This document shows, piece by piece, positions 1 through 14,889 of a DNA stretch of 64,000 nucleotides (position 1 is the first letter of the stretch; the number at the start of each line of letters is the position of its first letter). The notes beneath the pieces were generated by a model. The model saw only the letters and a list, made by a program, of their open reading frames with translations, was not told the DNA's origin and searched no databases. Source of the DNA: Halictus rubicundus (taxonomy: Eukaryota; Arthropoda; Insecta; Hymenoptera; Halictidae); contig NW_027488767.1 in NCBI RefSeq assembly GCF_050948215.1, positions 62,001-126,000 on the forward strand, written 5' to 3'. The position numbers were made by a program, and so were the translations under genes.

Positions 1-3000
1 GGGATTGTATAGGATAGAGGATAGAATAGGATAGAGGACAGGATAGGATTGAGGATAGAATAGGAAAGAGGATAGGATAGGATAGAGGATAGGATAGGAT
101 AGAGGATAGGATAGAGAATAAGATGGGATAGAGGATAGTATGGGATAAAGGATAGGATACAATAGAGGATAGGATAGGATAGAGGATAGGATAGGGGATT
201 GGATAGGATAGAGAATAAGAGACGATAGAGGATAGGATAGGATAGAGGATAGGATAGAGAATAGAGGATAGGATAGGATAGAGGATAGGATAGGATAGAG
301 GATAGGATAGGATAGAGGATAGGATAGGATAGAGGATAGGATAGGATAGAGGATAGGATAGGATAGAGGATAGGATAGGTTAGAGGATAGGATAGGATAG
401 ACGATAGGATAGGATAGAGGATAGGATAGGATAGAGGATAGGATAGGATAGAGGATAGGATAGCGAATAGGATAGGATAGAGGATAGGATAGGATTGAGG
501 ATGGGATAGGATAGAGGATAAGGTAGTATAGGATAGGATATAGGATAGGATAGGATAGAGTATAGGATATAGGATTGAATAGGATAGAGGATAGGATAGG
601 ATTGAGGATAGAATAGGATTGAGGATAGGATAGGATAGAGGAACGGATAGGGGATTGGATAGGATAGAGGATAGGATAGGATAGAGGATACGATATTATA
701 GTGGAGAGGATCGAATAGAGGATAGGATAGGGGATAGGATATTATAGATGATAGGATAGGATAGAGGATCGGATAAGATACAGTATTGGATAGGATAGAG
801 GATAGCATAGGATAGCGGATAGGATAGGATAGAGTATAGAATAGGATAGAGGATAGGATAGGATTGAGGATAGGATAGGATAGAGGATAGGAGACGATAG
901 AGGATAGGATAGGATAGAGGATAGGATAGGATAGCGGATAGGATAGGATATAGAATTGGATAGGATAGAGGATAGGATACGACAGAGGATAGGATAGGAT
1001 AGAGGATAGGATAGGATAGAATATAGGATAGGATAGAGGATAGGATAGGATAGAGAATAGGATAGGATAGAGAATAGGATAGGATATCAGATAGGATAGA
1101 GGATAAGAGACGATAGAGGATACGATAGGATAGAGGATAGGATAGAGAATTGAACAGGATAGAGGATAGGATAGGATAGAGGATAGGATAGGACAGAGGA
1201 AAGGATAGAATGGAGGATTGGATAGGTTAGAGGATAGGATATTATAGAGGATAGGATAGGATAGAGGATAGGATAGAGGATAGGATACGATAGAGGATAG
1301 GATACAATACAGGATATGATAGGATAGAGGATAGGATATAGGATTGGATAGGATAGAGGATAGGATACGATAGTGGATAGGATAGAGGATAGGATAGGGT
1401 AGAGGATAGGAGAGGGTAGAGGATTGGATAGAGGGTAGGATACAGGATATGATAGGATGGAGGATAGGATAGTATAGCGGATAGGATAGGATAGAGTATA
1501 GAATAGGATAGAGGATAGGATAGGATTGAGGATTGGATAGGATAGAGGATAGCATAGGATTGAGGATAGGATAGGATTGAGGATAGGACAGGATAGAGGA
1601 TAGGATACGATAGTGGATAGGATAGAGGATAGGATAGGGTAGAGGATAGGAGAGGGTAGAGGATAGGATAGAGGATAGGATAGAGGATAGGATAGGATAG
1701 CGAATAGGATAGGATAGAGTATAGAATACGATAGAGGATAGGATAGGATTAAGGATAGGGTAGGATAGAGGATAGGATAGGATAGAGTATAGGATACGAT
1801 AGAGGAGCGGATAGGATAGAGAATAGGATAGGATAGAGGATAGGATAGGAAAGAGGATAGGATATGATAGAGGATAGGATAGAGGATAAGATGGGATAGA
1901 GGATAGTATAGGATAAAGGATAGGATACGATAGAGGATAGGATAGGATAGAGGATAGGATAGGATAGAGGATAGGAGACGATATAGGATAGGATAGGGGA
2001 TTGTATAGGATAGAGGATAGAATAGGATAGAGGACAGGATAGGATTGAGGATAGGATAGGAAAGAGGATAGGATAGGATTGGGGATAGGATAGGATTGAG
2101 GATAGGACAGGATAGAGGATAGGATACGATAGTGGATAGGATAGAGGATAGGATAGGGTAGAGGATAGGAGAGGGTAGAGGATAGGATAGAGGATAGGAT
2201 AGAGGATAGGATAGGATAGCGAATAGGATAGGATAGAGGATAGGATAGGATAGCGAATAGGATAGGATAGAGTATAGAATACGATAGAGGATAGGATAGG
2301 ATTAAGGATAGGGTAGGATAGAGGATAGGATAGGATAGAGTATAGGATACGATAGAGGATACGATATTATAGTGGAGAGGATCGAATAGAGGATAGGATA
2401 GGGGATAGGATATTATAGAGGATAGGATAGGATAGAGGATCGGATAAGATACAGTATTGGATAGGATAGAGGATAGGATAGGATAGAGGATGGGATAGGA
2501 TAGAGGATTGGATAGGATAGAGTATAGGATTGAATAGAGGATAGGATAGGTGATTGGATATTATAGAGGTTAGGATAGGGGATTGGATAGGATAGAGGAT
2601 AGGATAGGATAGCGGATACGATAGGATATAAGATAGTATAGGATAGAGGATAGGATAGGGTGGAGGATAGGATAGAGGATAGGATTGAGGATAGATTATA
2701 GGATTGAGGATAGGATAGGAAAGAGCATAAAATAGGATAGAAAATAGAATAGGATAGAGGATATGATAGGATAGAGGATAGGATAGGATAGAGGATAGGA
2801 TAGGATAGAGGATAGGATAGGGGATTTGATAGGATAGAGGATACGATATTATAGAGGATTGGATAGGATAGGGGATATTATAGGATAGAGAATAAGATAG
2901 GATAGCAGATAAGGTAGGGGATCGGATAGAATAGAGAATAGGATATTATAGAGGATAGGATAGAGGATTGGATAGGATAGAGGAGAGGATAGGATTGAGG

Positions 3001-6000
3001 AAAGCATACAATAGAGGATAGGATAGGATAGAGGATAGGATAGGATAGAGGATAGGATAGGATTTAGGATACGATATTATAGAGGATAGGATAGGATAGT
3101 GGATAGGATAGGATAGTGGATAGGATAGAGGATAGGATAGGATTGAGGATAAGATAGGATAGTGGATAGGATAGGATAGAGAATAGGATAGGATAGAGGA
3201 TATTATGGGAAAGAGGATAGGATAGGATAGAGGATAGGATAGGATAGAGGATAGGATAGGATAGAAGATACGATAGGATAGAAGATAGGATAGGATAGAG
3301 GATAGGATAGGATAGAGGATAGCATACGATAGAGGATAGGATAGGCTAGGATATAGAATAGGATAGGATGGATGATATTATAGGAAAGAGGATAGGATAT
3401 GATAGAGGATACGATATTGTAGAGGATAGGATAGGATAGAGGATAGGGCATTATACAGGATAGAATAGGATAGAGGATTGGATAGGATAGAGGATACGAT
3501 ATTATAGTGGAGAGGATCGAATAGAGGATAGGATAGGGGATAGGATGTTATAGAGGATAGGATAGGATAGAGGATCGGATAAGATACAGTATTGGATGGG
3601 ATAGAGGATAGGATAGGATAGAGGATAGGATAGGATAGAGGATAGGATAGGATAGAGGATAGGATAGGATAGAGGATAGGATAGGATAGAGGATAGGATA
3701 GGATAGAGGATAGGATAGGATAGAGGATAGTATAGGATAGAGGATAGGATAGGATAGAGGATAGGGTAGAGAATAGGATAGGATAGAGGATAGGATAGGA
3801 TTGAGAATAAGATAGGATCGAGGATAGGATAGGATAGAGGATTGGATAGGATAGAGGATAGGATAGGATAGAGGATAGGATAGGATAGGGGATAGGATAG
3901 GATAGAGGATCGGATAAGATACAGTATTGGATAGGATAGAGGATAGGATAGGATAGAGGATAGGATAGGATAGAGGATAGGATAGGATAGAGGATAGGAT
4001 AGGATAGAGGATCGGATAGGATAGAGGATAGGATAGGATAGAGGATAGGATAGGATAGAGGATAGGATAGGATAGAGGATAGGATAGGATAGAGGATAGG
4101 ATAGGATAGAGGATAGGATAGGGGATTGGATAGGATAGAGAATATGATAGGGTAGATGATATTATAGGAAAGAGGATAGGATATGATAGAGGATACGATA
4201 TTGTAGAGGATAGGATAGGATAGAGGATAGGATAGAGGATAGGATAGGATAGAGGATAGGATAGGATAGAGGATAGGATAGGATAGAGGATAGGATAGGA
4301 TAGAGGATAGGATAGGATAGAGGATAGGATAGGATAGAGGATAGGATAGGATAGAGGATAGGATAGGATAGAGGATAGGATAGGATAGAGGATAAGACAG
4401 AGAATAGGATAGGATAGAGGATAGGATAGGATAGAGGATAGGATAGGATAGCGGATATGATAGGATAGAGTATAGAATAGGATAGAGGATAGGATAGGAT
4501 AGAGGATAGAATAGGATTGAGGATAGGATAGGATAGAGGAAAGGATAGGATAGAGGATCGGATGGGTGATTGGATAGGATAGAGGATAGGATAGGATAGA
4601 TGATAGTATAGGATAGAGGATAGCATAGAGAACAGGATAGGATAGAGAATAGCATAGGATAGAGAATAGGATATGATAAAGGATAGGATCGGATAGAGGA
4701 TAGGATAGGGGATTGGATACTATAGAGGACAGAATAGGACAGAGGATAGGATAGGATAGAGGATAGGATAGGGGATTGGATACGATAGGGGATAGGAGAC
4801 GATAGAGGATAGGATAGTATAGAGGATAGGATAGGATAGAGGATAGGATAGGATAGAGGATAGGATAGGATAGAGGATAGGGTAGGATAGAGGATAGGAT
4901 AGGATAGAGGATAGGATAGGATAGATTATAGGATAGGATAGAGGATAGGATAGAGGATAGGATAGGATAGAGGATAGGATAGGGTAGAGGATAGGATAGG
5001 ATAGAGGATAGTATAGGATAGAGGATAGGATAGGATAGAGGATAGGATAGGATAGAGAATAGGATAGGATAGCGGATAGGATAGGATAGAGGATAGGATA
5101 GGATAGAGGATAGGATAGGATAGAGGATAGGATAGGATAGAGGATAGGATAGGATAGAGGATAGGATAGGATAGAGGATAGGACAGGATAGAGGATAGGA
5201 TAGGATAGAGGATACGATATTATAGAGGATAGGATAGAGGATAGGATAGGATAGAGAATAGGATAGGATAGCGGATAGGATAGGATACAGGATAGGATAG
5301 GATGGAGTATAGAATAGGATAGAGGATAGGATAGGATAGAGGATAGGATAGGTGATTGGATATGATAGAGGATAGGATAGGGGATTGGATACGATAGAGG
5401 ATTGGATAGGATAGAGGATACGATTTTATAGAGGATAGGATAGGATAGAGGATAGGATTGAGGAAAGATTATAGGATAGAGGATAGGATAGGATAGAGGA
5501 TAGGATAGAGGATAGGATAGGATAGAGGATAGGATAGGATAGAGGATAGGATAGGATAGGATAGAGGATAGGATAGGATAGAGGATAGGACAGAGAATAG
5601 GATAGGATAGAGGATAGGATAGGATAGAGGATAGGATAGGATAGCGGATATGATAGGATAGAGTATAGAATAGGATAGAGGATAGGATAGGATAGAGAAT
5701 AGGATAGGATAGAGGATAGGATAGGGGATTGGATATGGTAGAGAATATGATAGGGTAGATGATATTATAGGAAAGAGGATAGGATATGATAGAGGATACG
5801 ATATTGTAGAGGATAGGATAGGATAGAGTATAGAATAGGATAGAGGATAGGATAGGATAGAGGATAGGATAGGATTGAGGATAGGATAGGATAGAGGAAA
5901 GGATAGGATAGAGGATCGGATGGGTGATTGGATAGGATAGAGGATAGGATAGGATAGATGATAGTATAGGATAGAGGATAGCATAGAGAACAGGATAGGA

Positions 6001-6130
6001 TAGAGAATAGCATAGGATAGAGAATAGGATATGATAAAGGATAGGATCGGATAGAGTATAGGATAGGGGATTGGATACTATAGAGGACAGAATAGGACAG
6101 AGGATAGGATAGGATAGAGGATAGGATAGG
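1..6130 (+). repeat. Large block duplication, copy A
   Basis: The first bases of the window (GGGATTGTATAGGATAGAGG) recur at 7256, and the variant order then matches copy B for about 6 kb. The offset is 7255 bp at the left end, about 7568 near 2941, 7590 at 4627 and 7607 at 5985, so the copies differ by several indels of tens to hundreds of bases. One is about 360 bp of extra satellite in copy B near 9.1-9.45 kb. The match breaks near 6130. The window begins inside this block, so its true left end is unknown. Confidence 0.85.
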
Positions 6131-7255
6131 GGATTGGATACGATAGGGGATAGGAGACGATAGAGGATAGGATAGTATAGAGGATAGGATAGGATAGAGG
6201 ATAGGATAGGATAGAGGATAGGATAGGATAGAGGATAGGGTAGGATAGAGGATAGGATAGGATAGAGGATAGGATAGGATAGATTATAGGATAGGATAGA
6301 GGATAGGATAGAGGATAGGATAGGATAGAGGATAGGATAGGGTAGAGGATAGGATAGGATAGAGGATAGGATAGGATAGAGGATAGGATAGGATAGAGGA
6401 TAGGATAGGATAGAGGATAGGATAGGATAGAGGATAGTATAGGATAGAGGATAGGATAGGATAGAGGATAGGGTAGAGAATAGGATAGGATAGAGGATAG
6501 GATAGGATTGAGGATAAGATAGGATCGAGGATAGGATAGGATAGAGGATTGGATAGGATAGAGGATAGGATAGGATAGAGGATAGGATAGGATAGGGGAT
6601 AGGATAGGATAGAGGATCGGATAAGATACAGTATTGGATAGGATAGAGGATAGGATAGGATAGAGGATAGGATAGGATAGAGGATAGGATAGGATAGAGG
6701 ATAGGATAGGATAGAGGATCGGATAGGATAGAGGATAGGATAGGATAGAGGATAGGATAGGATAGAGGATAGGATAGGATAGAGGATAGGATAGGATAGA
6801 GGATAGGATAGGATAGAGGATAGGATAGGGGATTGGATAGGATAGAGAATATGATAGGGTAGATGATATTATAGGAAAGAGGATAGGATATGATAGAGGA
6901 TACGATATTGTAGAGGATAGGATAGGATAGAGGATAGGATAGAGGATAGGATAGGATAGAGGATAGGATAGGATAGAGGATAGGATAGGATAGAGGATAG
7001 GATAGGATAGAGGATAGGATAGGATAGAGGATAGGATAGGATAGAGGATAGGATAGGATAGAGGATAAGACAGAGAATAGGATAGGATAGAGGATAGGAT
7101 AGGATAGAGGATAGGATAGGATAGCGGATATGATAGGATAGAGTATAGAATAGGATAGAGGATAGGATAGGATAGAGGATAGAATAGGATTGAGGATAGG
7201 ATAGGATAGAGGATAGGATAGGATAGAGTATAGGAGACGATATAGGATAGGATAG
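6131..7255 (+). repeat. Satellite between large duplication copies
   Basis: Ordinary satellite joining copy A to copy B. It carries the GGGTAGATGATATTATAGG node near 6857 and variant strings like those at 3.7-4.5 kb and 16.0-16.6 kb. This indicates a chimeric origin by unequal exchange. I see nothing else in it. Confidence 0.7.
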
Positions 7256-10200
7256 GGGATTGTATAGGATAGAGGATAGAATAGGATAGAGGACAGGATA
7301 GGATTGAGGATAGAATAGGAAAGAGGATAGGATAGGATAGAGGATAGGATAGGATAGAGGATAGGATAGAGAATAAGATGGGATAGAGGATAGTATGGGA
7401 TAAAGGATAGGATACAATAGAGGATAGGATAGGATAGAGGATAGGATAGGGGATTGGATAGGATAGAGAATAAGAGACGATAGAGGATAGGATAGGATAG
7501 AGGATAGGATAGAGAATAGAGGATAGGATAGGATAGAGGATAGGATAGGATAGAGGATAGGATAGGATAGAGGATAGGATAGGATAGAGGATAGGATAGG
7601 ATAGAGGATAGGATAGGATAGAGGATAGGATAGGTTAGAGGATAGGATAGGATAGACGATAGGATAGGATAGAGGATAGGATAGGATAGAGGATAGGATA
7701 GGATAGAGGATAGGATAGCGAATAGGATAGGATAGAGGATAGGATAGGATTGAGGATGGGATAGGATAGAGGATAAGGTAGTATAGGATAGGATATAGGA
7801 TAGGATAGGATAGAGTATAGGATATAGGATTGAATAGGATAGAGGATAGGATAGGATTGAGGATAGAATAGGATTGAGGATAGGATAGGATAGAGGAACG
7901 GATAGGGGATTGGATAGGATAGAGGATAGGATAGGATAGAGGATACGATATTATAGTGGAGAGGATCGAATAGAGGATAGGATAGGGGATAGGATATTAT
8001 AGATGATAGGATAGGATAGAGGATCGGATAAGATACAGTATTGGATAGGATAGAGGATAGCATAGGATAGCGGATAGGATAGGATAGAGTATAGAATAGG
8101 ATAGAGGATAGGATAGGATTGAGGATAGGATAGGTTAGAGGATAGGAGACGATAGAGGATAGGATAGGATAGAGGATAGGATAGGATAGCGGATAGGATA
8201 GGATATAGAATTGGATAGGATAGAGGATAGGATACGACAGAGGATAGGATAGGATAGAGGATAGGATAGGATAGAATATAGGATAGGATAGAGGATAGGA
8301 TAGGATAGAGAATAGGATAGGATAGAGAATAGGATAGGATATCAGATAGGATAGAGGATAAGAGACGATAGAGGATACGATAGGATAGAGGATAGGATAG
8401 AGAATTGAACAGGATAGAGGATAGGATAGGATAGAGGATAGGATAGGACAGAGGAAAGGATAGAATGGAGGATTGGATAGGTTAGAGGATAGGATATTAT
8501 AGAGGATAGGATAGGATAGAGGATAGGATAGAGGATAGGATACGATAGAGGATAGGATACAATACAGGATATGATAGGATAGAGGATAGGATATAGGATT
8601 GGATAGGATAGAGGATAGGATACGATAGTGGATAGGATAGAGGATAGGATAGGGTAGAGGATAGGAGAGGGTAGAGGATTGGATAGAGGGTAGGATACAG
8701 GATATGATAGGATGGAGGATAGGATAGTATAGCGGATAGGATAGGATAGAGTATAGAATAGGATAGAGGATAGGATAGGATTGAGGATTGGATAGGATAG
8801 AGGATAGCATAGGATTGAGGATAGGATAGGATTGAGGATAGGACAGGATAGAGGATAGGATACGATAGTGGATAGGATAGAGGATAGGATAGGGTAGAGG
8901 ATAGGAGAGGGTAGAGGATAGGATAGAGGATAGGATAGAGGATAGGATAGGATAGCGAATAGGATAGGATAGAGTATAGAATACGATAGAGGATAGGATA
9001 GGATTAAGGATAGGGTAGGATAGAGGATAGGATAGGATAGAGTATAGGATACGATAGAGGAGCGGATAGGATAGAGAATAGGATAGGATAGAGGATAGGA
9101 TAGGATAGAGGATAGGAGACGATATAGGATAGGATAGTGGATTGTATAGGATAGAGGATAGGATAGGATAGAGGATACGATAGGATAGAGGATAGGATAG
9201 GATAGGGGATAGGATGGGATAGAGGATAGGATAGGATAGAGGATAGGATAGGATAGCGGATAGGATAGGATTCAGGATAGGATAGGAAAGAGGATAGGAT
9301 AGGATAGAGGATAGGATAGAGGATAGGATAGGATAGAGAATAGGATAGGATAGAGGATAGGATAGGATAGAGGATAGCATAGGATAGCGGATAGGATAGG
9401 ATTGAGGATAGGATAGGAAAGAGGATAGGATAGGATAGAGGATAGGATAGGATAGAGGATAGGATAGGAAAGAGGATAGGATATGATAGAGGATAGGATA
9501 GAGGATAAGATGGGATAGAGGATAGTATAGGATAAAGGATAGGATACGATAGAGGATAGGATAGGATAGAGGATAGGATAGGATAGAGGATAGGAGACGA
9601 TATAGGATAGGATAGGGGATTGTATAGGATAGAGGATAGAATAGGATAGAGGACAGGATAGGATTGAGGATAGGATAGGAAAGAGGATAGGATAGGATTG
9701 AGGATAGGATAGGATTGAGGATAGGACAGGATAGAGGATAGGATACGATAGTGGATAGGATAGAGGATAGGATAGGGTAGAGGATAGGAGAGGGTAGAGG
9801 ATAGGATAGAGGATAGGATAGAGGATAGGATAGGATAGCGAATAGGATAGGATAGAGTATAGAATACGATAGAGGATAGGATAGGATTAAGGATAGGGTA
9901 GGATAGAGTATAGGATACGATAGAGGATACGATATTATAGTGGAGAGGATCGAATAGAGGATAGGATAGGGGATAGGATATTATAGAGGATAGGATAGGA
10001 TAGAGGATCGGATAAGATACAGTATTGGATAGGATAGAGGATAGGATAGGATAGAGGATGGGATAGGATAGAGGATTGGATAGGATAGAGTATAGGATTG
10101 AATAGAGGATAGGATAGGTGATTGGATATTATAGAGGTTAGGATAGGGGATTGGATAGGATAGAGGATAGGATAGGATAGCGGATACGATAGGATATAAG

Positions 10201-13200
10201 ATAGGATAGGATAGAGGATAGGATAGGGTGGAGGATAGGATAGAGGATAGGATTGAGGATAGATTATAGGATTGAGGATAGGATAGGAAAGAGCATAAAA
10301 TAGGATAGAAAATAGAATAGGATAGAGGATATGATAGGATAGAGGATAGGATAGGATAGAGGATAGGATAGGATAGAGGATAGGATAGGGGATTTGATAG
10401 GATAGAGGATACGATATTATAGAGGATTGGATAGGATAGGGGATATTATAGGATAGAGAATAAGATAGGATAGCAGATAAGGTAGGGGATCGGATAGAAT
10501 AGAGAATAGGATATTATAGAGGATAGGATAGAGGATTGGATAGGATAGAGGAGAGGATAGGATTGAGGAAAGCATACAATAGAGGATAGGATAGGATAGA
10601 GGATAGGATAGGATAGAGGATAGGATAGGATTTAGGATACGATATTATAGAGGATAGGATAGGATAGTGGATAGGATAGGATAGTGGATAGGATAGAGGA
10701 TAGGATAGGATTGAGGATAAGATAGGATAGTGGATAGGATAGGATAGAGAATAGGATAGGATAGGATAGAGGATAGGATAGGATAGAGGATAGGATAGGA
10801 TAGAAGATACGATAGGATAGAAGATAGGATAGGATAGAGGATAGGATAGGATAGAGGATAGCATACGATAGAGGATAGGATAGGCTAGGATATAGAATAG
10901 GATAGGATGGATGATATTATAGGAAAGAGGATAGGATATGATAGAGGATACGATATTGTAGAGGATAGGATAGGATAGAGGATAGGGCATTATACAGGAT
11001 AGAATAGGATAGAGGATTGGATAGGATAGAGGATACGATATTATAGTGGAGAGGATCGAATAGAGGATAGGATAGGGGATAGGATGTTATAGAGGATAGG
11101 ATAGGATAGAGGATCGGATAAGATACAGTATTGGATGGGATAGAGGATAGGATAGGATAGAGGATAGGATAGGATAGAGGATAGGATAGGATAGAGGATA
11201 GGATAGGATAGAGGATAGGATAGGATAGAGGATAGGATAGGATAGAGGATAGGATAGGATAGAGGATAGGATAGGATAGAGGATAGGATAGGATAGAGGA
11301 TAGTATAGGATAGAGGATAGGATAGGATAGAGGATAGGGTAGAGAATAGGATAGGATAGAGGATAGGATAGGATTGAGAATAAGATAGGATCGAGGATAG
11401 GATAGGATAGAGGATTGGATAGGATAGAGGATAGGATAGGATAGAGGATAGGATAGGATAGGGGATAGGATAGGATAGAGGATCGGATAAGATACAGTAT
11501 TGGATAGGATAGAGGATAGGATAGGATAGAGGATAGGATAGGATAGAGGATAGGATAGGATAGAGGATAGGATAGGATAGAGGATCGGATAGGATAGAGG
11601 ATAGGATAGGATAGAGGATAGGATAGGATAGAGGATAGGATAGGATAGAGGATAGGATAGGATAGAGGATAGGATAGGATAGAGGATAGGATAGGGGATT
11701 GGATAGGATAGAGAATATGATAGGGTAGATGATATTATAGGAAAGAGGAGAGGATATGATAGAGGATACGATATTGTAGAGGATAGGATAGGATAGAGGA
11801 TAGGATAGAGGATAGGATAGGATAGAGGATAGGATAGGATAGAGGATAGGATAGGATAGAGGATAGGATAGGATAGAGGATAGGATAGGATAGAGGATAG
11901 GATAGGATAGAGGATAGGATAGGATAGAGGATAGGATAGGATAGAGGATAGGATAGGATAGAGGATAGGATAGGATAGAGGATAAGACAGAGAATAGGAT
12001 AGGATAGAGGATAGGATAGGATAGAGGATAGGATAGGATAGCGGATATGATAGGATAGAGTATAGAATAGGATAGAGGATAGGATAGGATAGAGGATAGA
12101 ATAGGATTGAGGATAGGATAGGATAGAGGAAAGGATAGGATAGAGGATCGGATGGGTGATTGGATAGGATAGAGGATAGGATAGGATAGATGATAGTATA
12201 GGATAGAGGATAGCATAGAGAACAGGATAGGATAGAGAATAGCATAGGATAGAGAATAGGATATGATAAAGGATAGGATCGGATAGAGGATAGGATAGGG
12301 GATTGGATACTATAGAGGACAGAATAGGACAGAGGATAGGATAGGATAGAGGATAGGATAGGGGATTGGATACGATAGGGGATAGGAGACGATAGAGGAT
12401 AGGATAGTATAGAGGATAGGATAGGATAGAGGATAGGATAGGATAGAGGATAGGATAGGATAGAGGATAGGGTAGGATAGAGGATAGGATAGGATAGAGG
12501 ATAGGATAGGATAGATTATAGGATAGGATAGAGGATAGGATAGAGGATAGGATAGGATAGAGGATAGGATAGGGTAGAGGATAGGATAGGATAGAGGATA
12601 GTATAGGATAGAGGATAGGATAGGATAGAGGATAGGATAGGATAGAGAATAGGATAGGATAGCGGATAGGATAGGATAGAGGATAGGATAGGATAGAGGA
12701 TAGGATAGGATAGAGGATAGGATAGGATAGAGGATAGGATAGGATAGAGGATAGGATAGGATAGAGGATAGGACAGGATAGAGGATAGGATAGGATAGAG
12801 GATACGATATTATAGAGGATAGGATAGAGGATAGGATAGGATAGAGAATAGGATAGGATAGCGGATAGGATAGGATACAGGATAGGATAGGATGGAGTAT
12901 AGAATAGGATAGAGGATAGGATAGGATAGAGGATAGGATAGGTGATTGGATATGATAGAGGATAGGATAGGGGATTGGATACGATAGAGGATTGGATAGG
13001 ATAGAGGATACGATTTTATAGAGGATAGGATAGGATAGAGGATAGGATTGAGGAAAGATTATAGGATAGAGGATAGGATAGGATAGAGGATAGGATAGAG
13101 GATAGGATAGGATAGAGGATAGGATAGGATAGAGGATAGGATAGGATAGAGGATAGGATAGGATAGGATAGAGGATAGGATAGGATAGAGGATAGGACAG

Positions 13201-13735
13201 AGAATAGGATAGGATAGAGGATAGGATAGGATAGAGGATAGGATAGGATAGCGGATATGATAGGATAGAGTATAGAATAGGATAGAGGATAGGATAGGAT
13301 AGAGAATAGGATAGGATAGAGGATAGGATAGGGGATTGGATAGGATAGAGAATATGATAGGGTAGATGATATTATAGGAAAGAGGATAGGATATGATAGA
13401 GGATACGATATTGTAGAGGATAGGATAGGATAGAGTATAGAATAGGATAGAGGATAGGATAGGATAGAGGATAGGATAGGATTGAGGATAGGATAGGATA
13501 GAGGAAAGGATAGGATAGAGGATCGGATGGGTGATTGGATAGGATAGAGGATAGGATAGGATAGATGATAGTATAGGATAGAGGATAGCATAGAGAACAG
13601 GATAGGATAGAGAATAGCATAGGATAGAGAATAGGATATGATAAAGGATAGGATCGGATAGAGTATAGGATAGGGGATTGGATACTATAGAGGACAGAAT
13701 AGGACAGAGGATAGGATAGGATAGAGGATAGGATA
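7256..13735 (+). repeat. Large block duplication, copy B
   Basis: Second copy of the block at 1-6130, in direct orientation. Shared landmarks include the opening GGGATTGTATAGG, the GATCGGATAAGATACAG string, the GGAAAGCATACAATAG string and the AGAGAACAGG sentences at 12217 and 13592 (copy A: 4627 and 5985). Relative to copy A it has extra satellite around 9.1-9.45 kb and lacks about 30 bp around the position equivalent to 3.2 kb. The match is lost near 13735, where copy B turns into a GAAGATACGATAGG string. Confidence 0.85.
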
Positions 13736-14889
13736 GGATAGAGGATAGGATAGGATAGAAGATACGATAGGATAGAAGATAGGATAGGATAGAGGATAGG
13801 ATAGGATAGAGAATAGGATAGGATAGCGGATAGGATAGGATAGAGGATAGGATAGGATAGAGGATAGGATAGGATAGAGGATAGGATAGGATAGAGGATA
13901 GGATAGGATAGAGGATAGGATAGGATAGAGGATAGGACAGGATAGAGGATAGGATAGGATAGAGGATACGATATTATAGAGGATAGGATAGAGGATAGGA
14001 TAGGATAGAGAATAGGATAGGATAGCGGATAGGATAGGATACAGGATAGGATAGGATGGAGTATAGAATAGGATAGAGGATAGGATAGGATAGAGGATAG
14101 GATAGGTGATTGGATATGATAGAGGATAGGATAGGGGATTGGATACGATAGAGGATTGGATAGGATAGAGGATACGATTTTATAGAGGATAGGATAGGAT
14201 AGAGGATAGGATTGAGGAAAGATTATAGGATAGAGGATAGGATAGGATAGAGGATAGGATAGAGGATAGGATAGGATAGAGGATAGGATAGGATAGAGGA
14301 TAGGATAGGATAGGATAGAGGATAGGATAGGATAGAGGATAGGACAGAGAATAGGATAGGATAGAGGATAGGATAGGATAGAGGATAGGATAGGATAGCG
14401 GATATGATAGGATAGAGTATAGAATAGGATAGAGGATAGGATAGGATAGAGAATAGGATAGGATAGAGGATAGGATAGGGGATTGGATAGGATAGAGAAT
14501 ATGATAGGGTAGATGATATTATAGGAAAGAGGATAGGATATGATAGAGGATACGATATTGTAGAGGATAGGATAGGATAGAGTATAGAATAGGATAGAGG
14601 ATAGGATAGGATAGAGGATAGGATAGGATTGAGGATAGGATAGGATAGAGGAAAGGATAGGATAGAGGATCGGATGGGTGATTGGATAGGATAGAGGATA
14701 GGATAGGATAGATGATAGTATAGGATAGAGGATAGCATAGAGAACAGGATAGGATAGAGAATAGCATAGGATAGAGAATAGGATATGATAAAGGATAGGA
14801 TCGGATAGAGTATAGGATAGGGGATTGGATACTATAGAGGACAGAATAGGACAGAGGATAGGATAGGATAGAGGATAGGATAGGATAGA
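13736..14889 (+). repeat. Satellite, one higher-order unit
   Basis: About one higher-order unit of the left domain, with an AGAGAACAGG sentence at 14739, 1147 bp after the one at 13592. Its middle repeats the variant order of 12.75-13.6 kb almost exactly, so it looks like a local tandem duplication. No unique sequence. Confidence 0.7.
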
